64,000 nt of DNA, from contig NZ_FMCS01000001.1 in assembly GCF_900091435.1 (NCBI RefSeq), forward strand, positions 1,174,662 through 1,238,661, written 5' to 3'. Positions 23,829 through 32,885 of the stretch are shown piece by piece; within the stretch, counting starts at the first letter, position 1, and each line of letters opens with the position of its first letter. The notes under the pieces were generated by a model, which had not been told where the DNA came from, ran no database searches, and saw nothing but the letters and a program-made list of their open reading frames with translations. This DNA comes from Micromonospora chaiyaphumensis. GTDB taxonomy: Bacteria > Actinomycetota > Actinomycetes > Mycobacteriales > Micromonosporaceae. Both the position numbers and the translations under genes were made by a program.

Positions 23829-25142
23829 ATGGCCCTGCTGCCCGAGACCGCCCGACAGGTGGACCTGCTGGTCGCCCGGGCCCAGGCCGAGGGGCGCGGC
23901 CCCTCCCTCGCCCTCGGCGTCGTCCGGGACGGCGCCCTGGCGCACGTCGCCCTGGCCGGCGAGCAGCCCCGCCCCGACGCGGACCTCCAGTACCGGATCG
24001 GCTCGATCAGCAAGACCATGACCGCCGTGCTGGTGATGCAGCAGCGCGACGCCGGCCGGCTGGCCCTGGACGACCCGCTGGACAAGCACCTGCCCGGCAC
24101 CCCGGTCGGCGCGCTGACCCTGCGCCAGCTGCTCGGGCACGCCAGCGGCCTCCAGCGGGAGCCGGACGGCCAGTGGTGGGAGCGGGCCGCGGGCGCCGAC
24201 CTGGAGAGCCTGCTCGCCGGGCTCACCCCGGCGAAGATCGCTTACCCGCCGCACCGCGTCTACCACTACTCCAACCTGGCGTACGGGCTGCTCGGCGGGG
24301 TGCTGGAGCGGATCACCGGCACGCCCTGGGCCGACCTGCTCCGCGAGCGGCTGCTCGAACCGCTGGCCATGCGCCGCACCACCTACCACCCCACCGAGCC
24401 GTACGCCCGCGGCTACGTGGTGCACCCCTGGCACGAGACGCTGCGGGAGGAGCCGCGTACCGACACCGGGGCGATGGCGCCGGCCGGCCAGCTCTGGTCG
24501 ACGGTCGAGGACCTGGCCCGCTGGGCGGCCTTCCTGGCCGACCCGGCTCCCGACGTGCTCGCCCCGGAGACGCTCACCGAGATGTGCGCGCCCGTGGTGA
24601 TCAGCGACCTGGACGCCTGGACCGGCGGCCACGGCCTGGGCGTCGAGCTCTACCGGGTCGGCGACCGCGTGTACGTGGGCCACGGCGGCTCGATGCCCGG
24701 GTACGTGGCGGGCCTGGCCGTGCACCGCCCGACCCGCACCGCCGTTGTCGACTTCGCCAACTCGTACGGGCTGCGCGCCGGCCACCACGTCGTCGGCCTG
24801 GCCCGCGACATCCTCACCCTGGTGCTGGACGCCGAGCCGGCCGCGCCCGCCCCGTGGCGCCCGGCCGAGGCGCCGCCCGCCGACCTGGCCGGACTGACCG
24901 GCCGCTGGTGGTGGATGGCCAACGAGTACGAGTTCCGCATCGACCCCGCCGGCGACCTGGTGGGCGGCCCGGTCGGTCGCCCCCTGCTGCGCTTCACCCC
25001 CGAGGCCCCCGACCGCTGGCGCGGCCACTCGGGCTCCCAGGACGGCGAACTCCTCACCGTCATCCGCGACGAGGAGGGCCACCCGGTGGCCCTCGACATC
25101 GCCACCTTCGTCTTCACCAGATCCCCGGACCAGGAACCCTGA
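23829..25142 (+). CDS. Cytoplasmic serine hydrolase of the beta-lactamase fold
   Basis: ATG at 23829 (MALLPETARQVDLLVARA) behind GAGGAGGAC. Product 437 aa with no signal peptide. The catalytic Ser-x-x-Lys is in SISKTMTAVLVMQQ (about residue 59), the second motif is YSNLAYGLLGGVLE (about 151) and the third-motif equivalent is YVGHGGSMPGYVAG. The N-terminal about 340 residues form the class C/esterase domain. The last roughly 90 (RWWWMANEYEFRI onward) form a beta-rich lipocalin-like tail seen in esterase-type members. An intracellular esterase or peptidase is likely. Its gene is inserted in a block otherwise collinear with the M. tuberculosis moxR1-Rv1488 region. Confidence 0.85.
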   Translation: MALLPETARQVDLLVARAQAEGRGPSLALGVVRDGALAHVALAGEQPRPDADLQYRIGSISKTMTAVLVMQQRDAGRLALDDPLDKHLPGTPVGALTLRQLLGHASGLQREPDGQWWERAAGADLESLLAGLTPAKIAYPPHRVYHYSNLAYGLLGGVLERITGTPWADLLRERLLEPLAMRRTTYHPTEPYARGYVVHPWHETLREEPRTDTGAMAPAGQLWSTVEDLARWAAFLADPAPDVLAPETLTEMCAPVVISDLDAWTGGHGLGVELYRVGDRVYVGHGGSMPGYVAGLAVHRPTRTAVVDFANSYGLRAGHHVVGLARDILTLVLDAEPAAPAPWRPAEAPPADLAGLTGRWWWMANEYEFRIDPAGDLVGGPVGRPLLRFTPEAPDRWRGHSGSQDGELLTVIRDEEGHPVALDIATFVFTRSPDQEP

Positions 25143-25187
25143 CCGCCCGGAGCCGGGCACGGTCGCCCCGGCCCTGAACCGCAACCA

Positions 25188-26000
25188 CTAAGCAGGCAGG
25201 GTCACGAAGTCGATCAACCGCTCCATCGCGTTGATCAACGGCGTCTCCACATCAGCGAAACTGTCCACCCGGGACAGAATGTGCCGCCACATCTCCGCCG
25301 GCTCGCCCACCCCGAGCGCCGCGCAGACGCCCTCCTTCCAGGGCCGCCCCGGCGGCACCACGGGCCAGGCCGCGATGCCCAGCGCCCGCGGCTTCACGGC
25401 CTGCCACACGTCGACGTACGGGTGACCGGTGACCAGCACGTGCGGCGAGGTGACCTGCGCGACGATCCGGCTCTCCTTCGAGCCGGGCACCAGGTGGTCG
25501 ACCAGCACGCCGAGCCGCCGACCCGGGCCGGGCTCGAAGGCGCGCACCTCGGCGGCGAGGTCGTCGATGCCGTCGAGGGGTTCCACCACCACGCCCTCGA
25601 TCCGCAGGTCGTCGCCCCAGATCCGCTCGACCAGCGCCGCGTCGTGCACGCCCTCCACCCAGATCCGGCTGGCCTTGGCGACCTGGGCCCGGACGTTGTC
25701 GACGGCGATCGAGCCGGATGCAGTGCGCCGGCGGGCGGCGGGCACCGGGGCGCGGGCCGGGCGGCGCAGGGTCACCGGTTGGCCGTCGAGCAGGAACGCG
25801 GCGGGCAGCAGCGGGAAGTTGCGCCGCCGGCCGTGCCGGTCCTCGAGGACCACGGCGCCGGAGTCGAAGCCGACCACCGCGCCGCAGAACCCGGAGTCGG
25901 CGTCCTCGACCACCAGGTCGGTTTCGGCGTCGACCTCCGGGATCACCTTCCGCCGCCGCCAGTCGCCCGCCAGCACGTCGCCGTCGTATCGCCCCGCCAT
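25188..26000 (-). CDS. DUF3097 family protein
   Basis: ATG at 26000. Product 270 aa, soluble. Recognised by the typical DUF3097 phrases VWVEGxHDAALVERIWGDDLRIEGVVVE-like (about residues 113-139), LGVLVDHLVPGSKESRI and HPYVDVWQAVKP. The EGxHDA...GDD...DHL pattern resembles a Toprim-like metal-binding core, so nuclease or nucleic-acid handling is possible, but no activity is known to me. An N-terminal beta region (GFCGAVVGFDSGAVVLEDRHGR) precedes it. The family is restricted to actinobacteria. Confidence 0.85.
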   Translation of the reverse strand: MAGRYDGDVLAGDWRRRKVIPEVDAETDLVVEDADSGFCGAVVGFDSGAVVLEDRHGRRRNFPLLPAAFLLDGQPVTLRRPARAPVPAARRRTASGSIAVDNVRAQVAKASRIWVEGVHDAALVERIWGDDLRIEGVVVEPLDGIDDLAAEVRAFEPGPGRRLGVLVDHLVPGSKESRIVAQVTSPHVLVTGHPYVDVWQAVKPRALGIAAWPVVPPGRPWKEGVCAALGVGEPAEMWRHILSRVDSFADVETPLINAMERLIDFVTLPA

Positions 26001-26148
26001 GTGATCACGCTAGCCACCGGCCCGGCGCGTCGCCCGGCGACGCGCCGACCAGGTGCCCCACCGGCGGCACAGAAAGGGGCGAAGGGGGTAGTTCGGGGCA
26101 GGTCACGCCGCCGGAGCGGCAGCCGAGACAGCGACGGCGGCGAGCACG

Positions 26149-26154
26149 TACCCT
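26149..26154 (+). promoter_or_regulatory. -10 box of a leaderless gene
   Basis: TACCCT followed by 6 nt and the ATG at 26161. No Shine-Dalgarno is present, so the mRNA should be leaderless. Confidence 0.5.
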
Positions 26155-26160
26155 TTCGGC

Positions 26161-26955
26161 ATGTCCTCCCCCGCAACGGGCGCGGCCACGCTGGCTCCGC
26201 GCCGGTCGAGCCGCTTCGTCGCCTGGGTACGCGCCTGGCGCGCCGGCCTGGTGCCGTTCGACGAGGTCGCCGACGAGATCGCCGGCGACGAGGAGCACCT
26301 GGTCGCCGACGCCCCCGGCACCTGGACCGACGTGTCCCTCCGGGATGCGCTGCCCAGCCTGGCCAAGCTCTCCCCGGACGAGATCCGCCTGGTGCTGCCC
26401 GCACCGGGTGACCCGCGCGGGCTGCCCGGTCCGGGCGACTTCGCGGGGGCGGCGCTGCTGGCCGGCGAGGCCGTGGTGGCCAGCGGGCTCGGGTTCGTGC
26501 CGGAGGTGCGCACGCACACCTCCGGCTCGGGGATGACCTGGGAGACGGTGCTCTGGCGGGTCTACCCGCTGCCGGCCGACGCGCCGAAGGCGTCGCTGAC
26601 CGCCCCCGGCGCGGCCGAGGCGGAGGCCGAACTCGCCGCCGCGCTGGCCGAGACGACCGCCGCGCTGACCCGGCTCGACGTGGCCCAGTGGCGGCCCGAG
26701 CTGGCCGGCGCCCTCGCCGCGCTGCGCCGCCCGGACGGCGGGACGGACCTGCCGCCCGGCTTCGACCCGCGGTCCCGCCGGCTGTTCGCCCGCGCGGCCG
26801 TGCTGGACCGGGTGCTCGCCCTGGCCGGGGAGAGCGCCCCGGGCGGCGCGGTGAACACCTTCGAGGCGCAGCAGCGGGACGCGGCGCTGCGGCCGTTGAC
26901 CACCGCCTGCCGGCAGGCCCTGGTCGCCGCCTGCAACGCCCCGCTGCGTCCCTAG
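26161..26955 (+). CDS. Conserved actinobacterial protein (Rv1486c position)
   Basis: ATG at 26161, fixed by TACCCT 6 nt upstream. Product 264 aa, soluble, Ala-rich and helical. Notable stretches are FVAWVRAWRAGLVPFDEVADEI (about 19-40), LSPDEIRLVLPAPGDPRGLPGP (about 72-93), which looks like the family signature, and a C-terminal four-helix-like part (VNTFEAQQRDAALRPLTTACRQALVAA). It is antiparallel to its neighbours, exactly as Rv1486c is beside ferrochelatase in M. tuberculosis. No catalytic residues are evident. Function unknown. Confidence 0.8.
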   Translation: MSSPATGAATLAPRRSSRFVAWVRAWRAGLVPFDEVADEIAGDEEHLVADAPGTWTDVSLRDALPSLAKLSPDEIRLVLPAPGDPRGLPGPGDFAGAALLAGEAVVASGLGFVPEVRTHTSGSGMTWETVLWRVYPLPADAPKASLTAPGAAEAEAELAAALAETTAALTRLDVAQWRPELAGALAALRRPDGGTDLPPGFDPRSRRLFARAAVLDRVLALAGESAPGGAVNTFEAQQRDAALRPLTTACRQALVAACNAPLRP

Positions 26956-26962
26956 CGCCCGC

Positions 26963-27742
26963 TCAGACCTCGTCGATCAGGTCGGCCACGGAGTTGACGA
27001 TCCGGGACGGCCGGTAGGGGTAGCGCTCGGCCTCGGCCCGGCTGCTGATCCCCGTGAGCACCAGGATCGTCTCCAGGCCGGCCTCCAGGCCGCACAGGAT
27101 GTCGGTGTCCATCCGGTCGCCGATCATGGCGGTGGACTCGGAGTGCGCGTCGATGGTGTTCAACGCCGAGCGCATCATCATGGGGTTCGGCTTGCCGACG
27201 AAGTACGGCTCCACCCCGGTCGCCTTGGAGATCATCGCGGCGACCGAACCGGCGGCCGGCAGCGCGCCCTCCACCGACGGGCCGGTGGCGTCCGGGTTGG
27301 TGCAGATGAACCGGGCCCCGTCGTTGATCAGCCGGATGGCCTTGGTGATCGCCTCGAAGCTGTAGGTGCGGGTCTCCCCCAGCACCACGTAGTCGGGGGC
27401 GAAGTCGCTGAGCACGTAGCCCACCGCGTGCAGCGCCGTGGTGAGCCCCGCCTCGCCGATCACGTACGCGGTGCCGCCCGGCCGCTGGTCGGCCAGGAAC
27501 TGGGCGGTGGCCAGCGCGGACGACCAGATCGACTCCTCCGGCACGTCCAGCCCCATCCGGGCCAGCCGGGCCTGGAGGTCGCGCGGCGTGTAGATCGAGT
27601 TGTTCGTCAGCACCAGGAACGGCTTGCCGGAGGCGCGCAGCCTCTTGACGAACTCGGGTGCGCCGGGCACCGGCTGGCCCTCGTGCACCAGCACGCCGTC
27701 CATGTCGGTGAGCCAGCTCTGCACCGGCTTGCGGTCATGCAT
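26963..27742 (-). CDS. HAD-IIA family sugar/nucleotide phosphatase
   Basis: ATG at 27742 (MHDRKPVQSWLTDMDGVLVHEG) preceded by AGGGGACGACAC. Product 259 aa. HAD motif I is D13-M-D15-G, motif II is VLTNNS, motif III is the Lys in VGKPNPMMM and motif IV is GDRMDTDI. The large C2-type cap (about residues 85-175) puts it in class IIA, the NagD/PGP group. It should dephosphorylate a small phosphometabolite such as a nucleotide or phosphoglycolate-like compound. It follows the ferrochelatase gene on the same strand with a 35-bp gap and may be co-transcribed. Motifs are complete. Confidence 0.88.
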   Translation of the reverse strand: MHDRKPVQSWLTDMDGVLVHEGQPVPGAPEFVKRLRASGKPFLVLTNNSIYTPRDLQARLARMGLDVPEESIWSSALATAQFLADQRPGGTAYVIGEAGLTTALHAVGYVLSDFAPDYVVLGETRTYSFEAITKAIRLINDGARFICTNPDATGPSVEGALPAAGSVAAMISKATGVEPYFVGKPNPMMMRSALNTIDAHSESTAMIGDRMDTDILCGLEAGLETILVLTGISSRAEAERYPYRPSRIVNSVADLIDEV

Positions 27743-27777
27743 GTGTCGTCCCCTGGGGTTGTCGAAGGTGGTCCGGC

Positions 27778-28809
27778 TCAGGGCCGGCGGGCCGGGGGCA
27801 CGCAGCACAGCGCCGGGCAGGTGTCCCAGGTGGGCAGGTCGCCGAGGCGGCGGAACCACCGCTCGCCGTCCGGGGCGTGCCGTTCCAGCACCAGCTCGCG
27901 GACCATCGCCACGAACCGCGGGTCGGTGCCCGGCGTGCCGGCGCGGACGAAGTCCAGGCCGAGCTGCTTGGCCGTGTCGAGGGCCTCGGTGTCCAGGTCC
28001 CAGACCACCTCCAGGTGGTCGGAGACGAACCCGATGGGGCTGACCACCACGCCGGTCACGCCCTGGCCGGGCAGCGTGGCCAGGTGGTCGTTGATGTCGG
28101 GCTCCAGCCACGGCACCTGCGGCGGCCCGGAGCGGCTCTGCCAGACCAGGTCGTAGGGCAGGTCCGGCGCGGCGGCGGCGTGCACGAGCCGGGCGGTCTC
28201 GGCGAGCTGGGCGGTGTAGCGGCCACCGTGCGGGCCGGCGGTGGCGGCCGCCGACACCGGGACCGAGTGCGCGGTGAACACCAGCCGGGTGCTGTCCCGC
28301 CGGGCCGGGTCGAGCTGCGCCAGCGCGGCCCGGACGGCGTCGGCGTGCGGCTCGACGAAGCCCGGGTGGTCCCAGAACTGGCGCAGCTTCTCGATCAGCG
28401 GGGCGTCCGGGCCGACCGCGGCCCGGGCCGCGGCGATGTCCTCCTGGTACTGCCGGCAGGACGAGTAGCCGCCGTAGGCGCTGGTCACGAACGCCAGGGC
28501 CCGCTGGACGCCGTCGTCGCGCATCTGCGCCACCGTGTCGGCGAGCATCGGGTCCCAGTTGCGGTTGCCCCAGTAGAGCGGCAGGTCGAGACCGTGCGCG
28601 GCGAAGTCCGACCGGATGGCCGCCAGCAGGTCACGGCACTGCTGGTTGATCGGGGACACCCCGCCGAAGTGCAGGTAGTGCTCGGCGACCTCGGCGAGCC
28701 GCTCCGGCGGCACGCCCCGACCCCGGGTCACGTTCTGCAGGAAGGGCAGCACGTCCTCGGGCCGCTCCGGGCCGCCGAAGGAGACCAGCACCAACGCGTC
28801 GTACGCCAT
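27778..28809 (-). CDS. hemH: Ferrochelatase (coproporphyrin type)
   Basis: ATG at 28809 (MAYDALVLVSFGGPE). Product 343 aa. Key motifs are LVSFGGPERPEDV, VTSAYGGYSSCRQY, the active-site His in FTAHSVPVSA and the Glu in SDHLEVVWDLD. It inserts iron into a porphyrin in heme synthesis. Actinobacteria use the coproporphyrin III route, so the product would be coproheme (CpfC function); this is inferred from taxonomy. The C-terminus carries TCPALCC, and C118 lies in SSCRQ. Actinobacterial ferrochelatases ligate a 2Fe-2S cluster through such residues. It follows inhA, as in the mycobacterial mabA-inhA-hemZ order. Confidence 0.93.
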   Translation of the reverse strand: MAYDALVLVSFGGPERPEDVLPFLQNVTRGRGVPPERLAEVAEHYLHFGGVSPINQQCRDLLAAIRSDFAAHGLDLPLYWGNRNWDPMLADTVAQMRDDGVQRALAFVTSAYGGYSSCRQYQEDIAAARAAVGPDAPLIEKLRQFWDHPGFVEPHADAVRAALAQLDPARRDSTRLVFTAHSVPVSAAATAGPHGGRYTAQLAETARLVHAAAAPDLPYDLVWQSRSGPPQVPWLEPDINDHLATLPGQGVTGVVVSPIGFVSDHLEVVWDLDTEALDTAKQLGLDFVRAGTPGTDPRFVAMVRELVLERHAPDGERWFRRLGDLPTWDTCPALCCVPPARRP

Positions 28810-28873
28810 GCTGGCATTCTCCCCCGACGGCCGGGACGGTCCGGCGGGCACCCCGGGACGTGCGGTCCGGGTC

Positions 28874-29641
28874 TCAGGCGCCGATGGCGTGGTAGCCGCC
28901 GTCGACGTGGACGATCTCGCCGGTGGTCGCCGGGAACCAGTCGGACAGCAGCGCCAGGCAGGCCCGGGCGGCCGGCTCCTGGTCGGTCAGGTTCCAGCCC
29001 AGCGGGGCGCGCTCGGCCCAGGCGTCCTCGAACTGCTCGAAGCCGGGGATGGACTTGGCGGCGATGGTGCGCAGCGGCCCGGCGGCGACCAGGTTGCTGC
29101 GGATGCCCCGCTTGCCCAGGTGCAGGGCCAGGTAGCGGGAGGCGGACTCCAGCCCGGCCTTGGCCACGCCCATCCAGTCGTAGACCGGCCACGCCTTGGT
29201 GGCGTCGAAGGTGAGGCCCACCACGGCGCCGCCCTCGGACATCAGCGGCAGCGCCGCCATGGCCAGGGACTTGTAGGAGTAGGTGGAGACCTGGAGCGCG
29301 GTCGCCACGTCCTCCCAGGGCGCGTCGAGGAAGCCGCCGCCGAGGCAGCTCTGCGGGGCGAAGCCGATCGAGTGCACCACGCCGTCGAGGCCGTCGACGT
29401 GCTCGCGCACCTTGTCGGCCAGGCCGGCCAGGTGCTCGGCGTTGGTGACGTCCAGCTCGATCACCGGCGCCGGCTCGGGCAGCCGCCTGGCGATCCGCTC
29501 GACCAGGGAGAGCCGGCCGTAGCCGGTGAGCACGACCTGGGCGCCGTTCTCCTGGGCGAGCTTCGCCACCGAGAAGGCGATCGAGGCGTCGGTGATGACG
29601 CCGGTGACCAGCAGCCGCTTACCGGCCAGGAGTCCGGACAT
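28874..29641 (-). CDS. inhA: Enoyl-ACP reductase (InhA/FabI type)
   Basis: ATG at 29641 (MSGLLAGKRLLVTGVITDAS) behind GGAGGG. Product 255 aa. It has the FabI form of the dinucleotide-binding motif (GVITDASIAFSVAK), VVHSIGFAP and the catalytic Tyr and Lys in VYDWMGVAKAGLES. The FDATKAWPVYDWM region is typical of the InhA group. It carries out the last reduction of each fatty-acid elongation cycle with NADH. It lies 23 bp after fabG on the same strand. The genus is not expected to make mycolates, so this is the main fatty-acid synthase reductase. Such enzymes are the isoniazid and triclosan target class. Confidence 0.94.
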   Translation of the reverse strand: MSGLLAGKRLLVTGVITDASIAFSVAKLAQENGAQVVLTGYGRLSLVERIARRLPEPAPVIELDVTNAEHLAGLADKVREHVDGLDGVVHSIGFAPQSCLGGGFLDAPWEDVATALQVSTYSYKSLAMAALPLMSEGGAVVGLTFDATKAWPVYDWMGVAKAGLESASRYLALHLGKRGIRSNLVAAGPLRTIAAKSIPGFEQFEDAWAERAPLGWNLTDQEPAARACLALLSDWFPATTGEIVHVDGGYHAIGA

Positions 29642-29664
29642 TGCGCAGTTCCCTCCGTACTTTC

Positions 29665-30414
<750 letters not shown>

Positions 30415-30587
30415 GGGGTTACCGAGGGGTAAGCGCTAACCCGTGCCAGGTCGGGGGCCGGTTCGGCGGCCCGGTCGGACGGGTCCGGTGGACCGGTCGG
30501 CCGAGTGCGTGCCGCGGGTGCGCCGGGTGTACGATGATCGACGTCTGCGGGCAGTGGATCGCCCGCCGCCGAGCCCCGCCGACCGCA

Positions 30588-30620
30588 GGAGGTGATCGCT
30601 GTGCGAGATAGCGATCCTCC
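30588..30620 (+). promoter_or_regulatory. Hairpin burying an extended Shine-Dalgarno, start codon in loop
   Basis: The sequence AGGAGGTGATC (30587-30597) is complementary to the 3' end of 16S rRNA over 11 nt. It is itself folded: GGAG (30588-30591) pairs with CTCC (30617-30620), and GATCGCT (30594-30600) with AGCGATC (30610-30616), leaving a GT bulge. The 9-nt loop begins with the GTG start codon at 30601. Such a fold should block ribosome entry unless melted by a ligand, protein, temperature or transcription timing. Confidence 0.5.
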
Positions 30621-30654
30621 CAGTCGTGGCCGGGCCGACCGTCAGCCCCGCTGA
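30601..30654 (+). CDS. Arg-rich mini-ORF, 17 aa, possible leader peptide
   Basis: GTG at 30601 follows AGGAGGTGATCGCT, the best ribosome-binding sequence in the window. The peptide MRDSDPPSRGRADRQPR has five Arg in 17 residues. Its start lies in the loop of one hairpin and its stop inside the span of the next, an arrangement seen in leader-peptide attenuators. The next + strand gene is a 28-codon ORF about 190 nt downstream, so the regulated gene is unclear. It may instead be a free small peptide. Confidence 0.4.
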   Translation: MRDSDPPSRGRADRQPR

Positions 30655-30663
30655 GCCACGACT
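30622..30663 (+). repeat. 9-bp perfect hairpin enclosing the mini-ORF stop
   Basis: AGTCGTGGC (30622-30630) pairs perfectly with GCCACGACT (30655-30663) across a 24-nt loop that contains codons 11-17 and ends with the stop. It immediately follows the ribosome-site hairpin and could be its mutually exclusive or terminating partner. Confidence 0.5.
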
Positions 30664-30845
30664 CAGTCGGCAGCGCTGACCCCGCTTCCCCGCCCTCCGC
30701 ACCGCCCCGCTCTCCTCGGCCGCCGGCCGGGGCGCCCGTGGCGCGCGGCCGGCGGAGCACCCCGGTCACGACTTCGTGTGCGTACGCCCTGATCCACCCC
30801 CGCGGTCCGCCCCGCCCCGGACCGCCGTCGCCACGGAGCAGTCCC

Positions 30846-30932
30846 ATGAGCCGTTACGTCGCCCCGCTGGGCTTCACCCTCGCCGCCGTCTGGGTGGCCG
30901 TCCTCTTCGTCCTGGCCGGCGGCGGTCACTGA
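30846..30932 (+). CDS. Small single-span membrane protein, 28 aa
   Basis: ATG at 30846 with GGAG 9-12 nt upstream (ACGGAGCAGTCCC). The peptide MSRYVAPLGFTLAAVWVAVLFV followed by LAGGGH is one hydrophobic helix with a short charged start, like many actinomycete small membrane proteins. It converges on the VWA gene 31 bp away. Support comes from the ribosome-binding site and strongly membrane-like composition. Confidence 0.45.
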   Translation: MSRYVAPLGFTLAAVWVAVLFVLAGGGH

Positions 30933-30963
30933 CCACCACCGGCCGGGCCCCGGCCGTCCCGCC

Positions 30964-31914
30964 TCAGATCAGGCGGGACGACCAGAGCAGGCTCGACGCC
31001 CCCGCGCAGAGCGCGAGGAGCAGCGCGATCCCCGCGTACCACTGGGTGATCTCCCGCGGCTCGGTCCGGAACCCGATCGAGCTGCCCATGTCCTGGTAGA
31101 CCTGCTTCAGCTCGCTGACCGAGGCGGCCTCGTAGAAGTAGCCCTGGGTCGTCTCGGCGAGCTGCGACAGCGCCATCCGGTCCACCGGCACCCGCTGGAG
31201 CTGGCCGCCGATGTCCACCTGACCCGAGTCGGTACCGAAGGCGATGGTGGAGACCGGCACGTTGGCCGCCTGCGCCGCCGCGGCGGCCTCCTCCACCGAG
31301 CGGCCCGAGGTGCGGTAGCCGTCGGAGAGCAGCACGATCCGGGCCGGCGGGATGCCGGCCGCGCCGTCCGCCGGCACCGAGCGGATCGCCTCCAGGCAGG
31401 TGAAGACCGCCTCACCGGTCGCGGTCGCCTCGGCCAGCACCAGCCCGTCGATCGCGGTGGTCACCGCGCCCCGGTCCTTGGTGGGCGGCACCAGCACGTT
31501 GGCCGACTTGGCGAAGGAGACCAGCCCGAGGTTGTAGCTCTCCGGCAGCTCGCCGACGAACTGCTTGGCCGCCTCCTGCGCCGCCTCCAGCCGGTTGGGC
31601 GCCACGTCGTCGGCCTGCATCGACAGCGACACGTCGATGGCGAGCATCACGGTCGCCCGTTCGAGGGGCTCCTTGGTGTCGATCGCCGGCCGGGCCAGCC
31701 CGGTGGCGAGCACCAGCAGGCAGAGCAGGAAGGCGGTGGCCGCCACGTGCCGCCGCCAGCCCAGCCCTTTCGGGGCCAGGGTGCGCAGCAGGTCCACGTT
31801 GGTGAACCGCATCGCGTACTGCCGGCGGTGCAGCTGCCGCCAGACGTAGGCGGCGGCGAGGGCGAGCACCGGCAGCACGGCCAGCAGCCACCACGGTTGC
31901 AGAAAACGGATCAT
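30964..31914 (-). CDS. VWA-domain membrane protein (BatA-like, Rv1481 position)
   Basis: ATG at 31914, overlapping the preceding stop by 4 bp. Product 316 aa. Membrane helices at about residues 5-25, 57-77 and 293-313 flank an outward von Willebrand A domain with the MIDAS metal motif D94-x-S96-x-S98 and the later Thr/Asp positions (LLSDGYRTSG). It forms a MoxR-DUF58-VWA unit thought to act as a metal-dependent chaperone or stress system at the envelope. M. tuberculosis Rv1481 has the same place and form. The partner substrate is unknown. Confidence 0.9.
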   Translation of the reverse strand: MIRFLQPWWLLAVLPVLALAAAYVWRQLHRRQYAMRFTNVDLLRTLAPKGLGWRRHVAATAFLLCLLVLATGLARPAIDTKEPLERATVMLAIDVSLSMQADDVAPNRLEAAQEAAKQFVGELPESYNLGLVSFAKSANVLVPPTKDRGAVTTAIDGLVLAEATATGEAVFTCLEAIRSVPADGAAGIPPARIVLLSDGYRTSGRSVEEAAAAAQAANVPVSTIAFGTDSGQVDIGGQLQRVPVDRMALSQLAETTQGYFYEAASVSELKQVYQDMGSSIGFRTEPREITQWYAGIALLLALCAGASSLLWSSRLI

Positions 31915-32885
31915 CGCGTCGTCCCTCGGGTGCGGGCGTGCCGTTGCGCGGCCACGAAACGCACCATGTCCAGCAGCCAGTCTCGGTCGGTACGCAGTCG
32001 CAGGTGGGCAGCGCCGGCGGTGCGCAGCTCGGCGGCGATCGCCGCGCGCTGGGCGGCCGCCGACTCGGCGTACCTCCGGCGCAGTTTCGGGTCGGCGGTC
32101 TGCACCTCGTGCAGCTCCCCCGTCTCCGGGTCGACCACCGGCAGCACCCCCACGTCGGGCAGTTCCAGCTCGCGCGGGTCGACCACCTCGACGGCCAGCA
32201 CGTCGTGCCGGACCCGGAGCTTACGGATCGGCCGGCCCCACTGCTGCGGCGGCGCGAGGAAGTCGGAGATCACCACGGCCACGCCCCGCCGGCGCGGCGG
32301 GCGGTTGAGCGTGTCGACGAGGACACCCAGGTCGCTGCGGCCGGGCCGGATCTCCGTGCCCGCGATGGCCCGCAGCAGGCCCTGCGCCTCCTTGCGGCCG
32401 GCCCGGGCGGGCAGCCGGTGCAGGGTCCCCGGCCCGGCGGGCGCCGCGCCGCCCCGCCACCGGCCCGCCGGCACCGGCGCGCCGGTGCCGACCACCGCGC
32501 CGATCCGGTTGCCGCCCCGGACGGTCAGGTGGGCCAGGGCGGCCGCCGCGGCGACCACCACGTCCCGCTTGAGCCACTGACCGGTGCCGAAGTCCAGGCT
32601 CGCCGAGAGGTCGACCGCCAGCCAGGTCTCCAGTTCCCGGTCGGCCACCGTACGCCGGACGTGCGGCATCGTGGTGCGGGCGGTGACCGGCCAGTCCATC
32701 CGGCGTACGTCGTCGCCGGGGCGGTACTCGCGGGACTCCCCCGCCTCGCTGCCCGGGCCGGGCAGCAGCCCGGCGTAGTCGCCCTGGAGCAGCCCGTCGA
32801 GCTTGCGGGTGACCATGAGCTGCAGCCGGGCGAGGACGGCGCCGGAACGCTCGCCGCTGGCCGGCAGCCGGGCTGGTGGGGTCAC
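31911..32885 (-). CDS. DUF58 protein of the MoxR operon
   Basis: GTG at 32885, overlapping the moxR stop (GTGA). Product 324 aa. The DUF58 core EYRPGDDVRRMDWPVTART is at about residues 55-73 and is followed by a VWA-like fold (TWLAVDLSASLDFGT, GVAVVISDFLAPP). No membrane helix is seen. It couples the MoxR ATPase to the VWA protein in this family of operons. Overlaps on both sides indicate translational coupling of all three genes. Confidence 0.9.
   Translation of the reverse strand: MTPPARLPASGERSGAVLARLQLMVTRKLDGLLQGDYAGLLPGPGSEAGESREYRPGDDVRRMDWPVTARTTMPHVRRTVADRELETWLAVDLSASLDFGTGQWLKRDVVVAAAAALAHLTVRGGNRIGAVVGTGAPVPAGRWRGGAAPAGPGTLHRLPARAGRKEAQGLLRAIAGTEIRPGRSDLGVLVDTLNRPPRRRGVAVVISDFLAPPQQWGRPIRKLRVRHDVLAVEVVDPRELELPDVGVLPVVDPETGELHEVQTADPKLRRRYAESAAAQRAAIAAELRTAGAAHLRLRTDRDWLLDMVRFVAAQRHARTRGTTR

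Larger units (their letters stand above)
30443..30845. other. Gene-poor region with RNA-like structure
   Basis: About 400 bp between the fabG promoter and a 28-codon small ORF. It holds TACGAT (30532-30537, + strand), a 17-codon ORF with an outstanding ribosome-binding sequence, and two consecutive hairpins, listed separately. The rest (30664-30845) shows no convincing gene. Confidence 0.5.

Noticed and set aside
30535..30612. 25-codon ORF starting at ATG 30535
   Set aside because: No ribosome site, its ATG falls almost on the -10-like TACGAT, and it overlaps the better-supported mini-ORF.
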